DNA of 64,000 nucleotides from Candidatus Puniceispirillum sp. (GTDB taxonomy: Bacteria; Pseudomonadota; Alphaproteobacteria; Caedimonadales; UBA1908). Made by a program: the position numbers and the translations under genes. Each line of letters begins with the position of its first letter. The stretch's first letter is position 1. The notes below the pieces were generated by a model. The model was not told the DNA's origin. It ran no database searches and worked only from the letters and a program-made list of their open reading frames with translations. Shown here piece by piece: positions 1-7,492 of the stretch. The stretch is from NCBI GenBank assembly GCA_013822015.1, contig PNJU01000006.1:71231-135230 (forward strand), read 5' to 3'.

Positions 1-1
1 G

Positions 2-1072
2 AGTCCGCTGGAGCTTCAAGGCAAAGGCGCTGTGGGTCTTTTGGAAACAACCGGTTCCTATAACGTGGACCGTTACCCGTGGGCGTATCAGGCCTGGAAG
101 CGCCAGCAGCAGATCCACTGGATGGGGGAGGAGGTTCCCCTGGGCGAGGACATCAAGGACTGGGAAGGCACGAAACTCAGCGCGGGTGAGCGCAATTTGC
201 TGACCCAAATCTTTCGCTTTTTTACCCAGTCCGATGTGGAGGTAAGTGATAACTATTTCAAGCGCTATATCCCCATTTTTCAGCCCCTTGAGATCCAGAT
301 GATGATGGCGTCCTTCACCAATATGGAGACGGTGCACATTGACGCCTACGCCCTGCTTCTCAAAACCCTTGGCATGCCCAACACGGAATTTAAGGCCTTC
401 CACGCGTACGCGTCTATGCGGGCCAAGGCGGACTATATGCACACCTTTGGCACCGAAACCTGCGCAGATGTGGCCAGGACCCTGGCCATGTTTGGGGCCT
501 TCACGGAAGGTATGGCTTTGTTTGCGAGCTTTGCCATGCTCATGAACTTTCCCCGCTTTAATAAAATGAAGGGCATGGGCCAGATTGTCAGCTGGTCCGT
601 GCGGGACGAGTCATTGCACTGTGAATCCTTGATTCGCCTCTATCATGAATGGGCCCAGGAGACAGGAGCCGTCACAAAGGCTGTGGCCGACGACATTACC
701 CAGGTGGGCAGGACCATGGTGGGGCTTGAGGACAAGTTTATTGAGCTTGCCTTTGAGCTGGGAGAGGTGGAGGGCATGCGCGCCGAAGATATCAAGGCGT
801 ATGTGCGCTACATTGCCGACTGGCGCCTGACCCAGCTGAAGCTTACGCCCCAGTACGGATATTTTACGGGCACAGCCGGGGACTATCGCCAGGCCCTTGC
901 CCACCCTCTTCCATGGCTCTCGGCCATGCTTAACGGTGTGGAGCACGCCAACTTCTTTGAGGCGCGGGCCACGGAGTACTCAAAGGCCGCAACCAAAGGC
1001 GAATGGCACGGGGAAGGCGGCGTGTGGGCCGCCTTCGACCGGGTGAGTCAAAAAACGCCTAGCGCCGCGTGA
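2..1072 (+). CDS. nrdB: Ribonucleoside-diphosphate reductase, beta subunit (class I), 5' end cut by window edge
   Basis: Class I small subunit that houses the diiron-tyrosyl radical cofactor and works with NrdA to make deoxyribonucleotides in the cytoplasm. The protein has the NrdB signature ETVHIDAY, which carries a glutamate and a histidine iron ligand and the radical-type tyrosine at the expected spacing, preceded by FTQSDVEVSD (acidic ligand region) and followed by the DESLHCE ligand pair. The frame is open to the left edge (it reads SPLELQGKGA before an in-frame GTG at 32), so the true start probably lies outside the window and nrdA is expected upstream. Its last ~40 codons are repeated at 1981-2098. 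A class II enzyme (nrdJ) is also present at 27979. Confidence 0.95.
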   Translation, partial: SPLELQGKGAVGLLETTGSYNVDRYPWAYQAWKRQQQIHWMGEEVPLGEDIKDWEGTKLSAGERNLLTQIFRFFTQSDVEVSDNYFKRYIPIFQPLEIQMMMASFTNMETVHIDAYALLLKTLGMPNTEFKAFHAYASMRAKADYMHTFGTETCADVARTLAMFGAFTEGMALFASFAMLMNFPRFNKMKGMGQIVSWSVRDESLHCESLIRLYHEWAQETGAVTKAVADDITQVGRTMVGLEDKFIELAFELGEVEGMRAEDIKAYVRYIADWRLTQLKLTPQYGYFTGTAGDYRQALAHPLPWLSAMLNGVEHANFFEARATEYSKAATKGEWHGEGGVWAAFDRVSQKTPSAA

Positions 1073-1083
1073 GGGATTAGTCG
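958..1083 (+). repeat. Direct repeat, copy 1 (nrdB 3' end plus stop of the adjoining LRR gene)
   Basis: The last ~115 bases of nrdB, its stop codon and the first bases of the convergent LRR gene recur at 1981-2109. The copies differ by scattered, largely third-position changes and one 3-base insertion in copy 2. They flank the 1077-1841 gene as a direct repeat. Confidence 0.9.
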
Positions 1084-1841
1084 ATTACCTTCACGCCGCG
1101 CGCACGAAGTGCGTCTTTGGCTTCTTGTGTCACATTGATGCATCCACCCAGCTCGAGTGCCGTTGTGTTTGTGAGATGGTCAAGTCCTTCATCTGTGATT
1201 TGCTGACATCCGCTCAAACCCACAGTTGTCGCATGTGAAAGCAATGCGAGTCCTTTGTTTGTGATTTTTTGGCAGCAACTCAGATCCAGAACTTTTATGT
1301 TTTTAAGGTGCACGAGCCCATTATCGGTAATGTTGCTCCAGCTCAAGTCCAAAGTTTTTGCGTTTGTCAAAAATGCGAGTCCTTCATCTGTGATCTTTCC
1401 GAGTTTCACAACCACATGCGTTGCAAGGGTCAGATGAACCAGGTCGTTATTTGCTAAAGTGTAATCACTGCAAATGATGGGGACGTCCATGCACTTGCCT
1501 TTTTTAAGCCAGCCAGCGAGTGTGGGTAGATCTTTTTTGCTTGAGATGGCGATTTTGGTGCCGCGTGCCGTTAGAAGCACGCCATCAAGGCCAATGGAAG
1601 CATATGTTTTGCTTGCCCTGCGAAAGGAATTAAGAGTGTTTTTATCCAGATAAATGGCAATTTGCCTCAGCACCTTATGGGGCATTTCCTGACCAAGTGC
1701 ATCTTGATTTTGCTCGTGGGGTGTAGGTGTGCAAATATCCATATCTACGACATCATTACATGGCGGGGGTGAGCCGACTGCCATCAGTTGGGTTGTGGCA
1801 AGGGTAGAAAGGGCCAACACGCCAAGTAAAACCGTTTTCAT
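1077..1841 (-). CDS. Exported F-box-like / cysteine-type leucine-rich-repeat protein (shorter paralog)
   Basis: A 254-residue protein with a Sec-type signal peptide (about residues 1-21, ending TTQLMA). An F-box-like helix-rich segment follows (about 51-84: MPHKVLRQIAIYLDKNTL). About five leucine-rich repeats of ~22 residues then carry the pattern LDLSxCxxITDxGLxxL, the cysteine-containing LRR class typical of eukaryotic FBXL/AMN1 proteins. An AAAGGAA ribosome site precedes the ATG. The C-terminal end (ALRARGVKVID) is nearly the same as in the 2103-3059 paralog, which has about three more repeats. In eukaryotes such proteins recruit substrates to SCF ubiquitin ligases. A host-directed role here is inference, and the way it would leave the periplasm is unknown. 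Confidence 0.8.
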   Translation of the reverse strand: MKTVLLGVLALSTLATTQLMAVGSPPPCNDVVDMDICTPTPHEQNQDALGQEMPHKVLRQIAIYLDKNTLNSFRRASKTYASIGLDGVLLTARGTKIAISSKKDLPTLAGWLKKGKCMDVPIICSDYTLANNDLVHLTLATHVVVKLGKITDEGLAFLTNAKTLDLSWSNITDNGLVHLKNIKVLDLSCCQKITNKGLALLSHATTVGLSGCQQITDEGLDHLTNTTALELGGCINVTQEAKDALRARGVKVID

Positions 1842-1872
1842 TTTATTCCTTTATAGGGTATGATCTATGGTT

Positions 1873-1902
1873 CTTATATGTGTGTGAAATTTTTATTGTC
1901 AA
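1873..1902 (-). promoter_or_regulatory. Sigma70-like promoter for the LRR gene at 1077-1841
   Basis: On the minus strand TTGACA (1897-1902) lies 18 bases before TATAAG (1873-1878), about 32 bases ahead of the ATG at 1841. Both hexamers are close to consensus and the spacing is acceptable. Confidence 0.55.
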
Positions 1903-1944
1903 TATTATTTTCTGAATATTTTCACTTTCTCAAAAAAATGACGC

Positions 1945-1984
1945 TAGTGCAGCCCAGAACATTGAGGTTTTCTACATTTGTGAG
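1945..1984 (-). pseudogene. Relic of one leucine-rich repeat
   Basis: On the minus strand this short stretch reads LTNVENLNVLGCTSV, which closely matches the last repeat of the 2103-3059 protein (LTGVKILNILGCTGV). It has no surrounding open LRR gene. It abuts the nrdB fragment at 1981, so the two make a chimeric junction left by recombination. Confidence 0.65.
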
Positions 1985-2098
1985 GCGCGCGCCACGGAAT
2001 ACGCCAAGGCCGCCACCAAAGAAGAGTGGCACGGGGGAGGGCAGGCCGTGTGGGCCGCCTTCGACCGTGTGAGTCAAAAAACGCCTAACGCTGCATGA
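1981..2098 (+). pseudogene. nrdB: nrdB 3'-terminal fragment (second copy of the last ~38 codons)
   Basis: The fragment translates in the nrdB frame as EARATEYAKAATKEEWHGGG and on to a TGA, matching the NrdB C-terminus at 958-1072. There is one in-frame codon insertion and few amino-acid changes. No start or upstream part of nrdB precedes it, so it cannot encode a functional subunit. The preserved frame and mostly synonymous differences suggest it came from a diverged but once-functional nrdB allele, not from slow decay of a duplicate. Confidence 0.85.
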
Positions 2099-2102
2099 GG
2101 GA

Positions 2103-3059
2103 TTAGTCGATCACCTGAAGCCCGCGCGCACGCAGTTTGTCTTTGGCGCCTTGGGTGACCCCTGTGCAGCCCAGAATATTCAGGATTTTCACGCCTGTGA
2201 GATAGCCGAGGCCTTCATCGGTAATGAGAGGGCACTCCCACAGAGTAAGCTCTTGTGTATTGGAAAGGTTCTTGAGTCCCTCATCAGTAACCTGCACGCA
2301 CCCCGTGAGATCCAGAATTCTTGCCTTTGAAAGATACCCAAGGCCCTTATCTGTGACGTGGGTGCATCCCCATAAATTTACTTCATGCGCGTTTGTGAGG
2401 TGTGCAAGCCCCGCGTCAGTAAGCTTTTTGCATCCCGTCAGGTTAATACGCTTGGCGCGTGAGAAGTGAGTAAGGTCATGGTCTGTGACCTGGGCGCACC
2501 AAGACAGATCTATGTCCTCCACATGGGCGAGGCTAGAAAAGTTTTGTGTCACGACGCCCACGCATTTCCACAGGGTGAGGGCTGTGACGTTCCCAAAAGC
2601 GGCAAACCCCGCGCCGGTCACCTTCGGGCAACCTTGCAGGCGCACACGTGACGCTTTTTCAAGAGAGGCGAGATCTTCATCGGTGGCAGACCTGTCACCA
2701 AGGATAATGGGTATGTTCGTGAGGCGACCTTGAGCAAGCGTTGCGCCAAGATCGGGGAGCTTTTCACGGTTTAAGAGAGTGACACTCACGCTGCAAGCGC
2801 GGATGACGCTTGTTTCAAAACCGGCCACTGCAAGGGTGTGACTTGTTTCCCGGAAGGGTTTCAAAGTCGTCTGGTCCAAGTGACTGGCAACCATAGGCAG
2901 CAGCTCATAGGGAAGCTGGGTAAGCGCAAATCTAGGAGTGTCGCTGTCCGTTTGTGCGCCGTCCTCGTCCTTTGGACAACTTGCATGCGCGCACGCAGCC
3001 AGGAGCGCGCCCAACAGCGTTATACTCATCACCGCCCGTACCTGTTTTTTGACGCGCAT
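2103..3059 (-). CDS. F-box-like / cysteine-type LRR lipoprotein (longer paralog)
   Basis: A 318-residue protein. The N-terminus is a lipoprotein-type signal with a lipobox ending LLAAC (Cys23). An F-box-like segment lies at about 47-80 (LTQLPYELLPMVASHLDQTT). About eight ~22-residue LRRs follow with the FBXL/AMN1 pattern LxLxxCxxVTDxGLxxL. It starts only 15 bases after the stop of the large exported protein at 3075-5468 on the same strand, so the two are probably co-transcribed. It is a paralog of the 1077-1841 gene. A role in engaging a host SCF ubiquitin ligase is inferred from the domain type. Alternatively it binds its operon partner or a surface ligand through the LRR arc. Confidence 0.8.
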   Translation of the reverse strand: MRVKKQVRAVMSITLLGALLAACAHASCPKDEDGAQTDSDTPRFALTQLPYELLPMVASHLDQTTLKPFRETSHTLAVAGFETSVIRACSVSVTLLNREKLPDLGATLAQGRLTNIPIILGDRSATDEDLASLEKASRVRLQGCPKVTGAGFAAFGNVTALTLWKCVGVVTQNFSSLAHVEDIDLSWCAQVTDHDLTHFSRAKRINLTGCKKLTDAGLAHLTNAHEVNLWGCTHVTDKGLGYLSKARILDLTGCVQVTDEGLKNLSNTQELTLWECPLITDEGLGYLTGVKILNILGCTGVTQGAKDKLRARGLQVID

Positions 3060-3074
3060 GGGGAGTCTTTCTCG

Positions 3075-5468
3075 CTACAGCTTATAGTGTGTCAGGAGGC
3101 GCAGGACCGTGACGCTCACGCTGCCATCTGCATTCCTATCCGTGCGGTAGACAAGGCGGTTCTGTTTGTTAAAGCGTCGGGAGTAATGGTCCTTCATAAA
3201 GCGCAGGGCTTCGGCGCGGCCCGTGGCCATATCGATCTTTGTGGCGAAGGGGTTGTCGCGGATTTCCTCCAAAAAGGCATCGAGTTTGGTTTGCATGCCT
3301 GGCATGGTTGCAAGGATCTCGATATCTTTGTTGGCCTGGGGGCTGAAAATGAAGTTTACCTCTGTGGGGACTGTCGTTTGTGAAGACGTACTTGGTGATG
3401 AGGAAGAAGAGGGCACAGGACGAGCCGGGCGTGTGCTCGCCTTAGCGATCTTTTTTTTACCGCTCTTTGGGTGAGGGAATTGGCCGCGTAGATTGGCTTG
3501 TGAAGAGGAATACGGTGCGTCATGGAAGGCGGTATGAGCTTGTGTGACGCCCAAGGCCGCCCTAGCCTTAGCGTTCTCACGCTCGATGGTCTGCCATAAG
3601 GACATGTAGTCTTGGACCTTTGTGCTCGCCTCATTATAACGCGCCATAGTTTCAAGGCACACGCGTGCGTCTGCTTGCGCGATCACAGGGCGCATGGCGT
3701 CCCTTTTCAACGACTGGAGTTGATGGGTTAAAGCATTGTGAGCTGTGCGCAACTCAGGTGTGTCAAGGGCTTCTAACTTGCGCGTCATTTGATCGAGCTT
3801 CTTAAGATACTGATCCGCAAAATCGCGGTAGGTCGTCATCACAAATGTGCGTGCTTTGGCGCCTTGGTCTTCCCGTGAAGTCTTTTTAGACCCCCTTGAT
3901 TTGTTGCGTGAGGGGGCGACTGTTTGGGCCTTTCCACCAAAGTTAATCAGATTTGTTAGAATTGCGGGTAAGTACTGCTTGCGCTCCTCAGGCGTGCCAG
4001 CCTCGTAAATGGTGAAATACATGGCGCTTACAAAGCGAATAATCTCGTCCTTTGTGCATTCCAGCTCATTATAAAAGCTGCTCTCACGGGTGTGGTACAT
4101 GGCCTTTTGAAAGAATTCTTTTCGCACCTTTGGGTCCGTGCATTCAACGGCCTTTTGGGCCCAGGCGTAGCTCAACAAGAAGTGCGTAACCCTCAGGCGC
4201 TCGTCGTGGATTGATGAGGGTTGATTGTGAAGAAGGGTGTACTGGCTATTGGGGTTTTCCTCAAGGCAAATCTTGCTTACAAACTGAAGGTTGACCTCAA
4301 GACTTTCAATGGCCAGATCCAACTGGCCGCCCATGGCCAGATTGCGCCCGATCACCACAAGGCTTGCATTCACAAGGGGGGCAAAAGCGTCTACTTCATC
4401 GGGGGACTTTGCCTTCCTCAAGCTCTCTTGCCAATAACGGGTCGCCTGGGTTGGGTCTTTGGAGTCCAGAAAAAGCTGGGTGGCGAAGATGAGGGTCAAA
4501 AGATCCCACTCATCAAGGTTATCCGGCATTACGTCCAAAACGTCGAAGCTCTTTTCTTTTTGGCCCGTCAGGTTGTATGCGTTGATGGCGCCGCGCACAT
4601 AAATGCCGCACTCAGTGGCGGAAGGTGCGTCAAGGTGGGCCCAGTACTTATGCCAGTGTTCAAGGCACTCGCTCAGCAACTGTTGCTGGCGTTCCTGGGA
4701 AATGCTTTGAAAGTGGCTGTGTAATATGAGGTATTCCGCCATGTGTTGGTGAAAACGCACGCGTTGCTTGCTGGTTGTTAAGAGTGGCTCGCTGGCCTCA
4801 AGGGCATTTCTGACTTTAAGAAGGTCAAGGGGATTTTGGGTGCGCACATAAGCACGCAAATACATCATGTGGCTGGAGAAATGATCGTCGATGGTTAAGG
4901 GGGTGCCGCAAAGTGCTGCCATATGGCTCAACGCGTCCCATCCCTTGTGGGCCAGGGGATGTTGTGCGCTGCTATAAGACGTGACAAAGTCACGCAGCGT
5001 GTTGATGAGCTCGGGTGCATCCTCGGGTTGCGACAAAAGGGGCGCCATCACAAAATTTATGTCACTGGCCGTGGCGCCAAACACATGGAGGATAAGGGCC
5101 GCGTTGACTTTGTGTGCCCTGGGTAAAAGCGCCATGAGCCCGTCCATACGCTCTTGGTTGCGGGCATCTGGCCGTTCTGATGTTGCAAAGATGTGAGATG
5201 CAAGGGCCCAGGCCGTGTCGCTGTCGGTCATATCAGCGGGGCGAACAAGAGGGTTGGGAATGGCTTTTTGCCAGAAAGCATCGGCGAGGGCAAGCTCTCC
5301 TTCTCCCTGCATGCTGCGCGCCTTTTGAAGGGCCGTTCTGCTGGCCGTTTCGGCCGAAGAGCCAAGTGTAAGCGTGGTTTGCGTGCCCTCATCTGCGTTG
5401 GGACTTGCGCAAAGGTGTGATGTATAGAGAGCGGTCAGAAGGGATGCAGATAAAAAGTATGCTTTCAT
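3075..5468 (-). CDS. Large exported helical-repeat protein with C-terminal YoeB/Txe (RelE-superfamily) RNase-like domain
   Basis: A 797-residue protein with a Sec signal peptide (about 1-21, ending LCASPNA). About 620 residues of largely helical, TPR-like sequence follow, then a Lys/Ser/Pro-rich linker (about 669-705). The C-terminal ~90 residues resemble the toxin YoeB in order and spacing. They include NPFAT..GRAEALRF (Glu753 aligns with YoeB Glu46), YSRRFNKQNRLVYR (Arg771 aligns with Arg65) and a terminal LLTHYKL (His794, Tyr795 align with His83, Tyr84). YoeB cleaves mRNA on the ribosome. Here the domain is fused to an export signal, and no YefM-like antitoxin is seen nearby. It is first in an apparent two-gene unit with the LRR lipoprotein. 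The function of the N-terminal part is unknown, and nuclease activity is inferred from conserved residues. Confidence 0.7.
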   Translation of the reverse strand: MKAYFLSASLLTALYTSHLCASPNADEGTQTTLTLGSSAETASRTALQKARSMQGEGELALADAFWQKAIPNPLVRPADMTDSDTAWALASHIFATSERPDARNQERMDGLMALLPRAHKVNAALILHVFGATASDINFVMAPLLSQPEDAPELINTLRDFVTSYSSAQHPLAHKGWDALSHMAALCGTPLTIDDHFSSHMMYLRAYVRTQNPLDLLKVRNALEASEPLLTTSKQRVRFHQHMAEYLILHSHFQSISQERQQQLLSECLEHWHKYWAHLDAPSATECGIYVRGAINAYNLTGQKEKSFDVLDVMPDNLDEWDLLTLIFATQLFLDSKDPTQATRYWQESLRKAKSPDEVDAFAPLVNASLVVIGRNLAMGGQLDLAIESLEVNLQFVSKICLEENPNSQYTLLHNQPSSIHDERLRVTHFLLSYAWAQKAVECTDPKVRKEFFQKAMYHTRESSFYNELECTKDEIIRFVSAMYFTIYEAGTPEERKQYLPAILTNLINFGGKAQTVAPSRNKSRGSKKTSREDQGAKARTFVMTTYRDFADQYLKKLDQMTRKLEALDTPELRTAHNALTHQLQSLKRDAMRPVIAQADARVCLETMARYNEASTKVQDYMSLWQTIERENAKARAALGVTQAHTAFHDAPYSSSQANLRGQFPHPKSGKKKIAKASTRPARPVPSSSSSPSTSSQTTVPTEVNFIFSPQANKDIEILATMPGMQTKLDAFLEEIRDNPFATKIDMATGRAEALRFMKDHYSRRFNKQNRLVYRTDRNADGSVSVTVLRLLTHYKL

Positions 5469-5495
5469 GATGTTTTCTTAGTAAAGGAATATTGG

Positions 5496-5524
5496 TTTCT
5501 AGTGTTATGGCAAAAAAATGTCAA
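5496..5524 (-). promoter_or_regulatory. Candidate promoter for the 5468-2103 gene pair
   Basis: On the minus strand TTGACA (5519-5524) is followed after 17 bases by TAGAAA (5496-5501), 27 bases before the ATG at 5468. The -10 box matches consensus at four of six positions. The surrounding stretch is very AT-rich, like the one upstream of 1841. Confidence 0.4.
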
Positions 5525-5584
5525 TATAAATATTTTAAAGTACAGGGAATGTGAGTTTTCAAAAGTATTGTGCGCGGCTGACAT

Positions 5585-5612
5585 AAAAAAGGGGCGCTTT
5601 TTACACGCCCCC
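5585..5612 (-). terminator. Rho-independent terminator after the coiled-coil gene
   Basis: A GGGGCG / CGCCCC stem (5591-5596 with 5607-5612) is followed on the minus strand by a run of six T. It lies 24 bases past the stop of the 5636-6553 gene. Confidence 0.75.
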
Positions 5613-5635
5613 TCTGTGTCGCTTTACTTATTTCT

Positions 5636-6553
5636 CTAGAGGACTTTTTTGCAAGCTGCAAAGTCGTCCTTTGAAGAGGTGGCCGTGAGTTTGCCACACG
5701 CAGGAATCTTTGCCTTTGACTTGACGATTTTATCAACGTACTGCGCGCGGCAGCTGTCAAGGGCCGCAGTCTTGGCGGTGCCAATGTTGGTAATGCCATC
5801 GCACTTGGCTTTTTTAATGGCGTCATTGAGCTGGGTAATGAGTTTATCGGCGCTGTCGTTGTGGGGCTTAAAAATGGTGCTTTGCCTAACTTCCGCGACG
5901 ATCAGCTGTACGTTGTCTAGTTCCTTGCGCGCATCGGCCAGTTTTCCAGCGAGCTTACTTTGAGATTTCTGGAATTCAGGAGATGCGATAACGTTTCGCA
6001 TGCGCGCACCTTCATCGGTGATTTTTTGCTCAATATCGGCGATGTTGCGTTTGAGGGTGTCAATGTCGCTCTGGATGTCATCACGCCCAACCTCTACCCA
6101 ATTCTTTGCCCACCCAACGACTTTTCCGAGATACCCAAATGTGACGTTATTTGCGGTTTTGGCATAATAAAGGACACTGCTTTCTTGCTTGAGAGCCTCC
6201 TCAAGGGCTTTAATATCTCCTTGTTTGCGCGCCTTTAGGTCTTGAAGGAGTTGAATATTGAGCTCTGTTTCCCTTTTTTGCTCATCGAGCAGGTCTTGCA
6301 TTTTTGTCTCAAGTTTTGTGACGGAATTGAGGGCCCTTTTTTGCAAATCAGCAGACATAATGGAAACGGCTTTTTCCTTATCCATCACAGTCTTATTAAG
6401 GGTGTTAATCTGCGCGAGGGTGGTTTGCGCATCAAGGGTGGCTACCGCCCGGTCTACATATTCTTTGGAACTTGTCCCAAAGAGGGTCAAGGCCTCCACA
6501 GGCCCGGCCAGTAAAAAAGCAGACGCGCATACAAGTAAAAGTCTCTTATCCAT
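5636..6553 (-). CDS. Exported coiled-coil protein, function unknown
   Basis: A 305-residue protein with a Sec signal peptide (MDKRLLLVCASAFLLAGPVEA) and a long charged helical body with several coiled-coil stretches. Its C-terminal third contains four cysteines (KCDG, SCRA, ACGK, ACKK), which could form disulphides in the periplasm. AAGGGG sits before the ATG, with a TACAAT -10-like box further upstream. It has its own terminator, so it is probably a single-gene unit. No family is recognised. It resembles the 52630-53244 protein only in general architecture (signal plus coiled coil). Confidence 0.75.
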   Translation of the reverse strand: MDKRLLLVCASAFLLAGPVEALTLFGTSSKEYVDRAVATLDAQTTLAQINTLNKTVMDKEKAVSIMSADLQKRALNSVTKLETKMQDLLDEQKRETELNIQLLQDLKARKQGDIKALEEALKQESSVLYYAKTANNVTFGYLGKVVGWAKNWVEVGRDDIQSDIDTLKRNIADIEQKITDEGARMRNVIASPEFQKSQSKLAGKLADARKELDNVQLIVAEVRQSTIFKPHNDSADKLITQLNDAIKKAKCDGITNIGTAKTAALDSCRAQYVDKIVKSKAKIPACGKLTATSSKDDFAACKKVL

Positions 6554-6638
6554 GGGTTAAGCCCCTTGCAAGATGAACATGGACTATTGTAGGCAAAAAA
6601 ATATTAAATATTCATAAATATTTTTAAATTTTCTTGTC

Positions 6639-7481
6639 TTATGCGGCTGTTTTATGCCCGTTGTCCAAGTGATCCGCTAGGGTTGGTAAGTTCAGGACTT
6701 TCAGAAGGTTAATGAGTTCCTGACGCGCGGCTACATGGGACAGGGACAAGGGAACGCCTGCGTCCTGGAGATCAAGCAGTGTCATGCCCGACAGGAAAAG
6801 CTCCCTGAAAATAACACGCTCACCAAAGCCAGGTGCTGTGCGAAAACGCACACGCGCGGCAAGCTTTTCAAGGGACTCGAGCATTTCCTCTTTGTTGCGT
6901 GCATTGAGGGAGCTCAGGCGATTACGCACCACAACCCAGTCAAAGCCGTTGCGCCCTTGCATGGCCTGGCGTTTTTTCTGCTCCCACACCATTTCTGAAT
7001 ACGTGCTGGGGCGTAAGATGGCCCCTGTTTGAGAGCACAGACGTGCCAAAACGTCGAGGTCCACAAAGCTGTCATTGAGGGGGGTCACAAGGGTGTCGGC
7101 CTGGGCGTGGGCCAGGCGCGACAAGAACGAGTCACTTCCCGGTGTGTCGATGACGATGAAATCTTTGTCCGCCAGAGCCGTCAGGCAGGCCGTCATGCGC
7201 GCCTCTTCATCGCGCTCGGCGTCCTCACGCACGCTTTCTTGGGAGCGCAACAGAGGGTGATGGTCGGGCATGGGCAGACGAATCTTTTGCTGCTCTGCTG
7301 TTTGGGCGCGGTTTTCCAGATAACGCGTGAGGGTCCCCTGGTGGGCGTCCACGTCGATGGTGCCCACGTTGTAGCCTTGGCGCACAAGGTAGGTAATTAA
7401 GTGCATGGAAAGGGTGGATTTTCCGGTGCCACCTTTTTCATTGCCAAGGACAATCACATAGGGCTTTTTTGCTTGTGACAT
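6639..7481 (-). CDS. mipZ: Division-plane positioning ATPase MipZ (ParA family)
   Basis: A 280-residue P-loop ATPase with a deviant Walker A (NEKGGTGKST, residues 14-23), IDVDAHQG, FIVIDTPGSDS and TPLNDSFVDLD. The C-terminal region has FRTAPGFGERVIFRELF and LSHVAARQEL, all matching Caulobacter-type MipZ. MipZ forms a pole-to-midcell gradient with ParB and inhibits FtsZ assembly away from midcell. The ATG at 7481 is chosen because the family N-terminus begins there, although the frame is open further upstream. It follows potI by 11 bases on the same strand and is probably last in the transporter operon. Confidence 0.93.
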   Translation of the reverse strand: MSQAKKPYVIVLGNEKGGTGKSTLSMHLITYLVRQGYNVGTIDVDAHQGTLTRYLENRAQTAEQQKIRLPMPDHHPLLRSQESVREDAERDEEARMTACLTALADKDFIVIDTPGSDSFLSRLAHAQADTLVTPLNDSFVDLDVLARLCSQTGAILRPSTYSEMVWEQKKRQAMQGRNGFDWVVVRNRLSSLNARNKEEMLESLEKLAARVRFRTAPGFGERVIFRELFLSGMTLLDLQDAGVPLSLSHVAARQELINLLKVLNLPTLADHLDNGHKTAA

Positions 7482-7492
7482 AGCGCGCGTTC

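Noticed and set aside
1860..2072. Short plus-strand reading frame across the duplicated region
   Set aside because: It runs through the LRR relic and nrdB fragment in a frame that matches neither; no ribosome site.
5636..6553. Antitoxin for the YoeB-like domain
   Set aside because: The neighbouring gene is an exported 305-residue coiled-coil protein with no YefM-like features.
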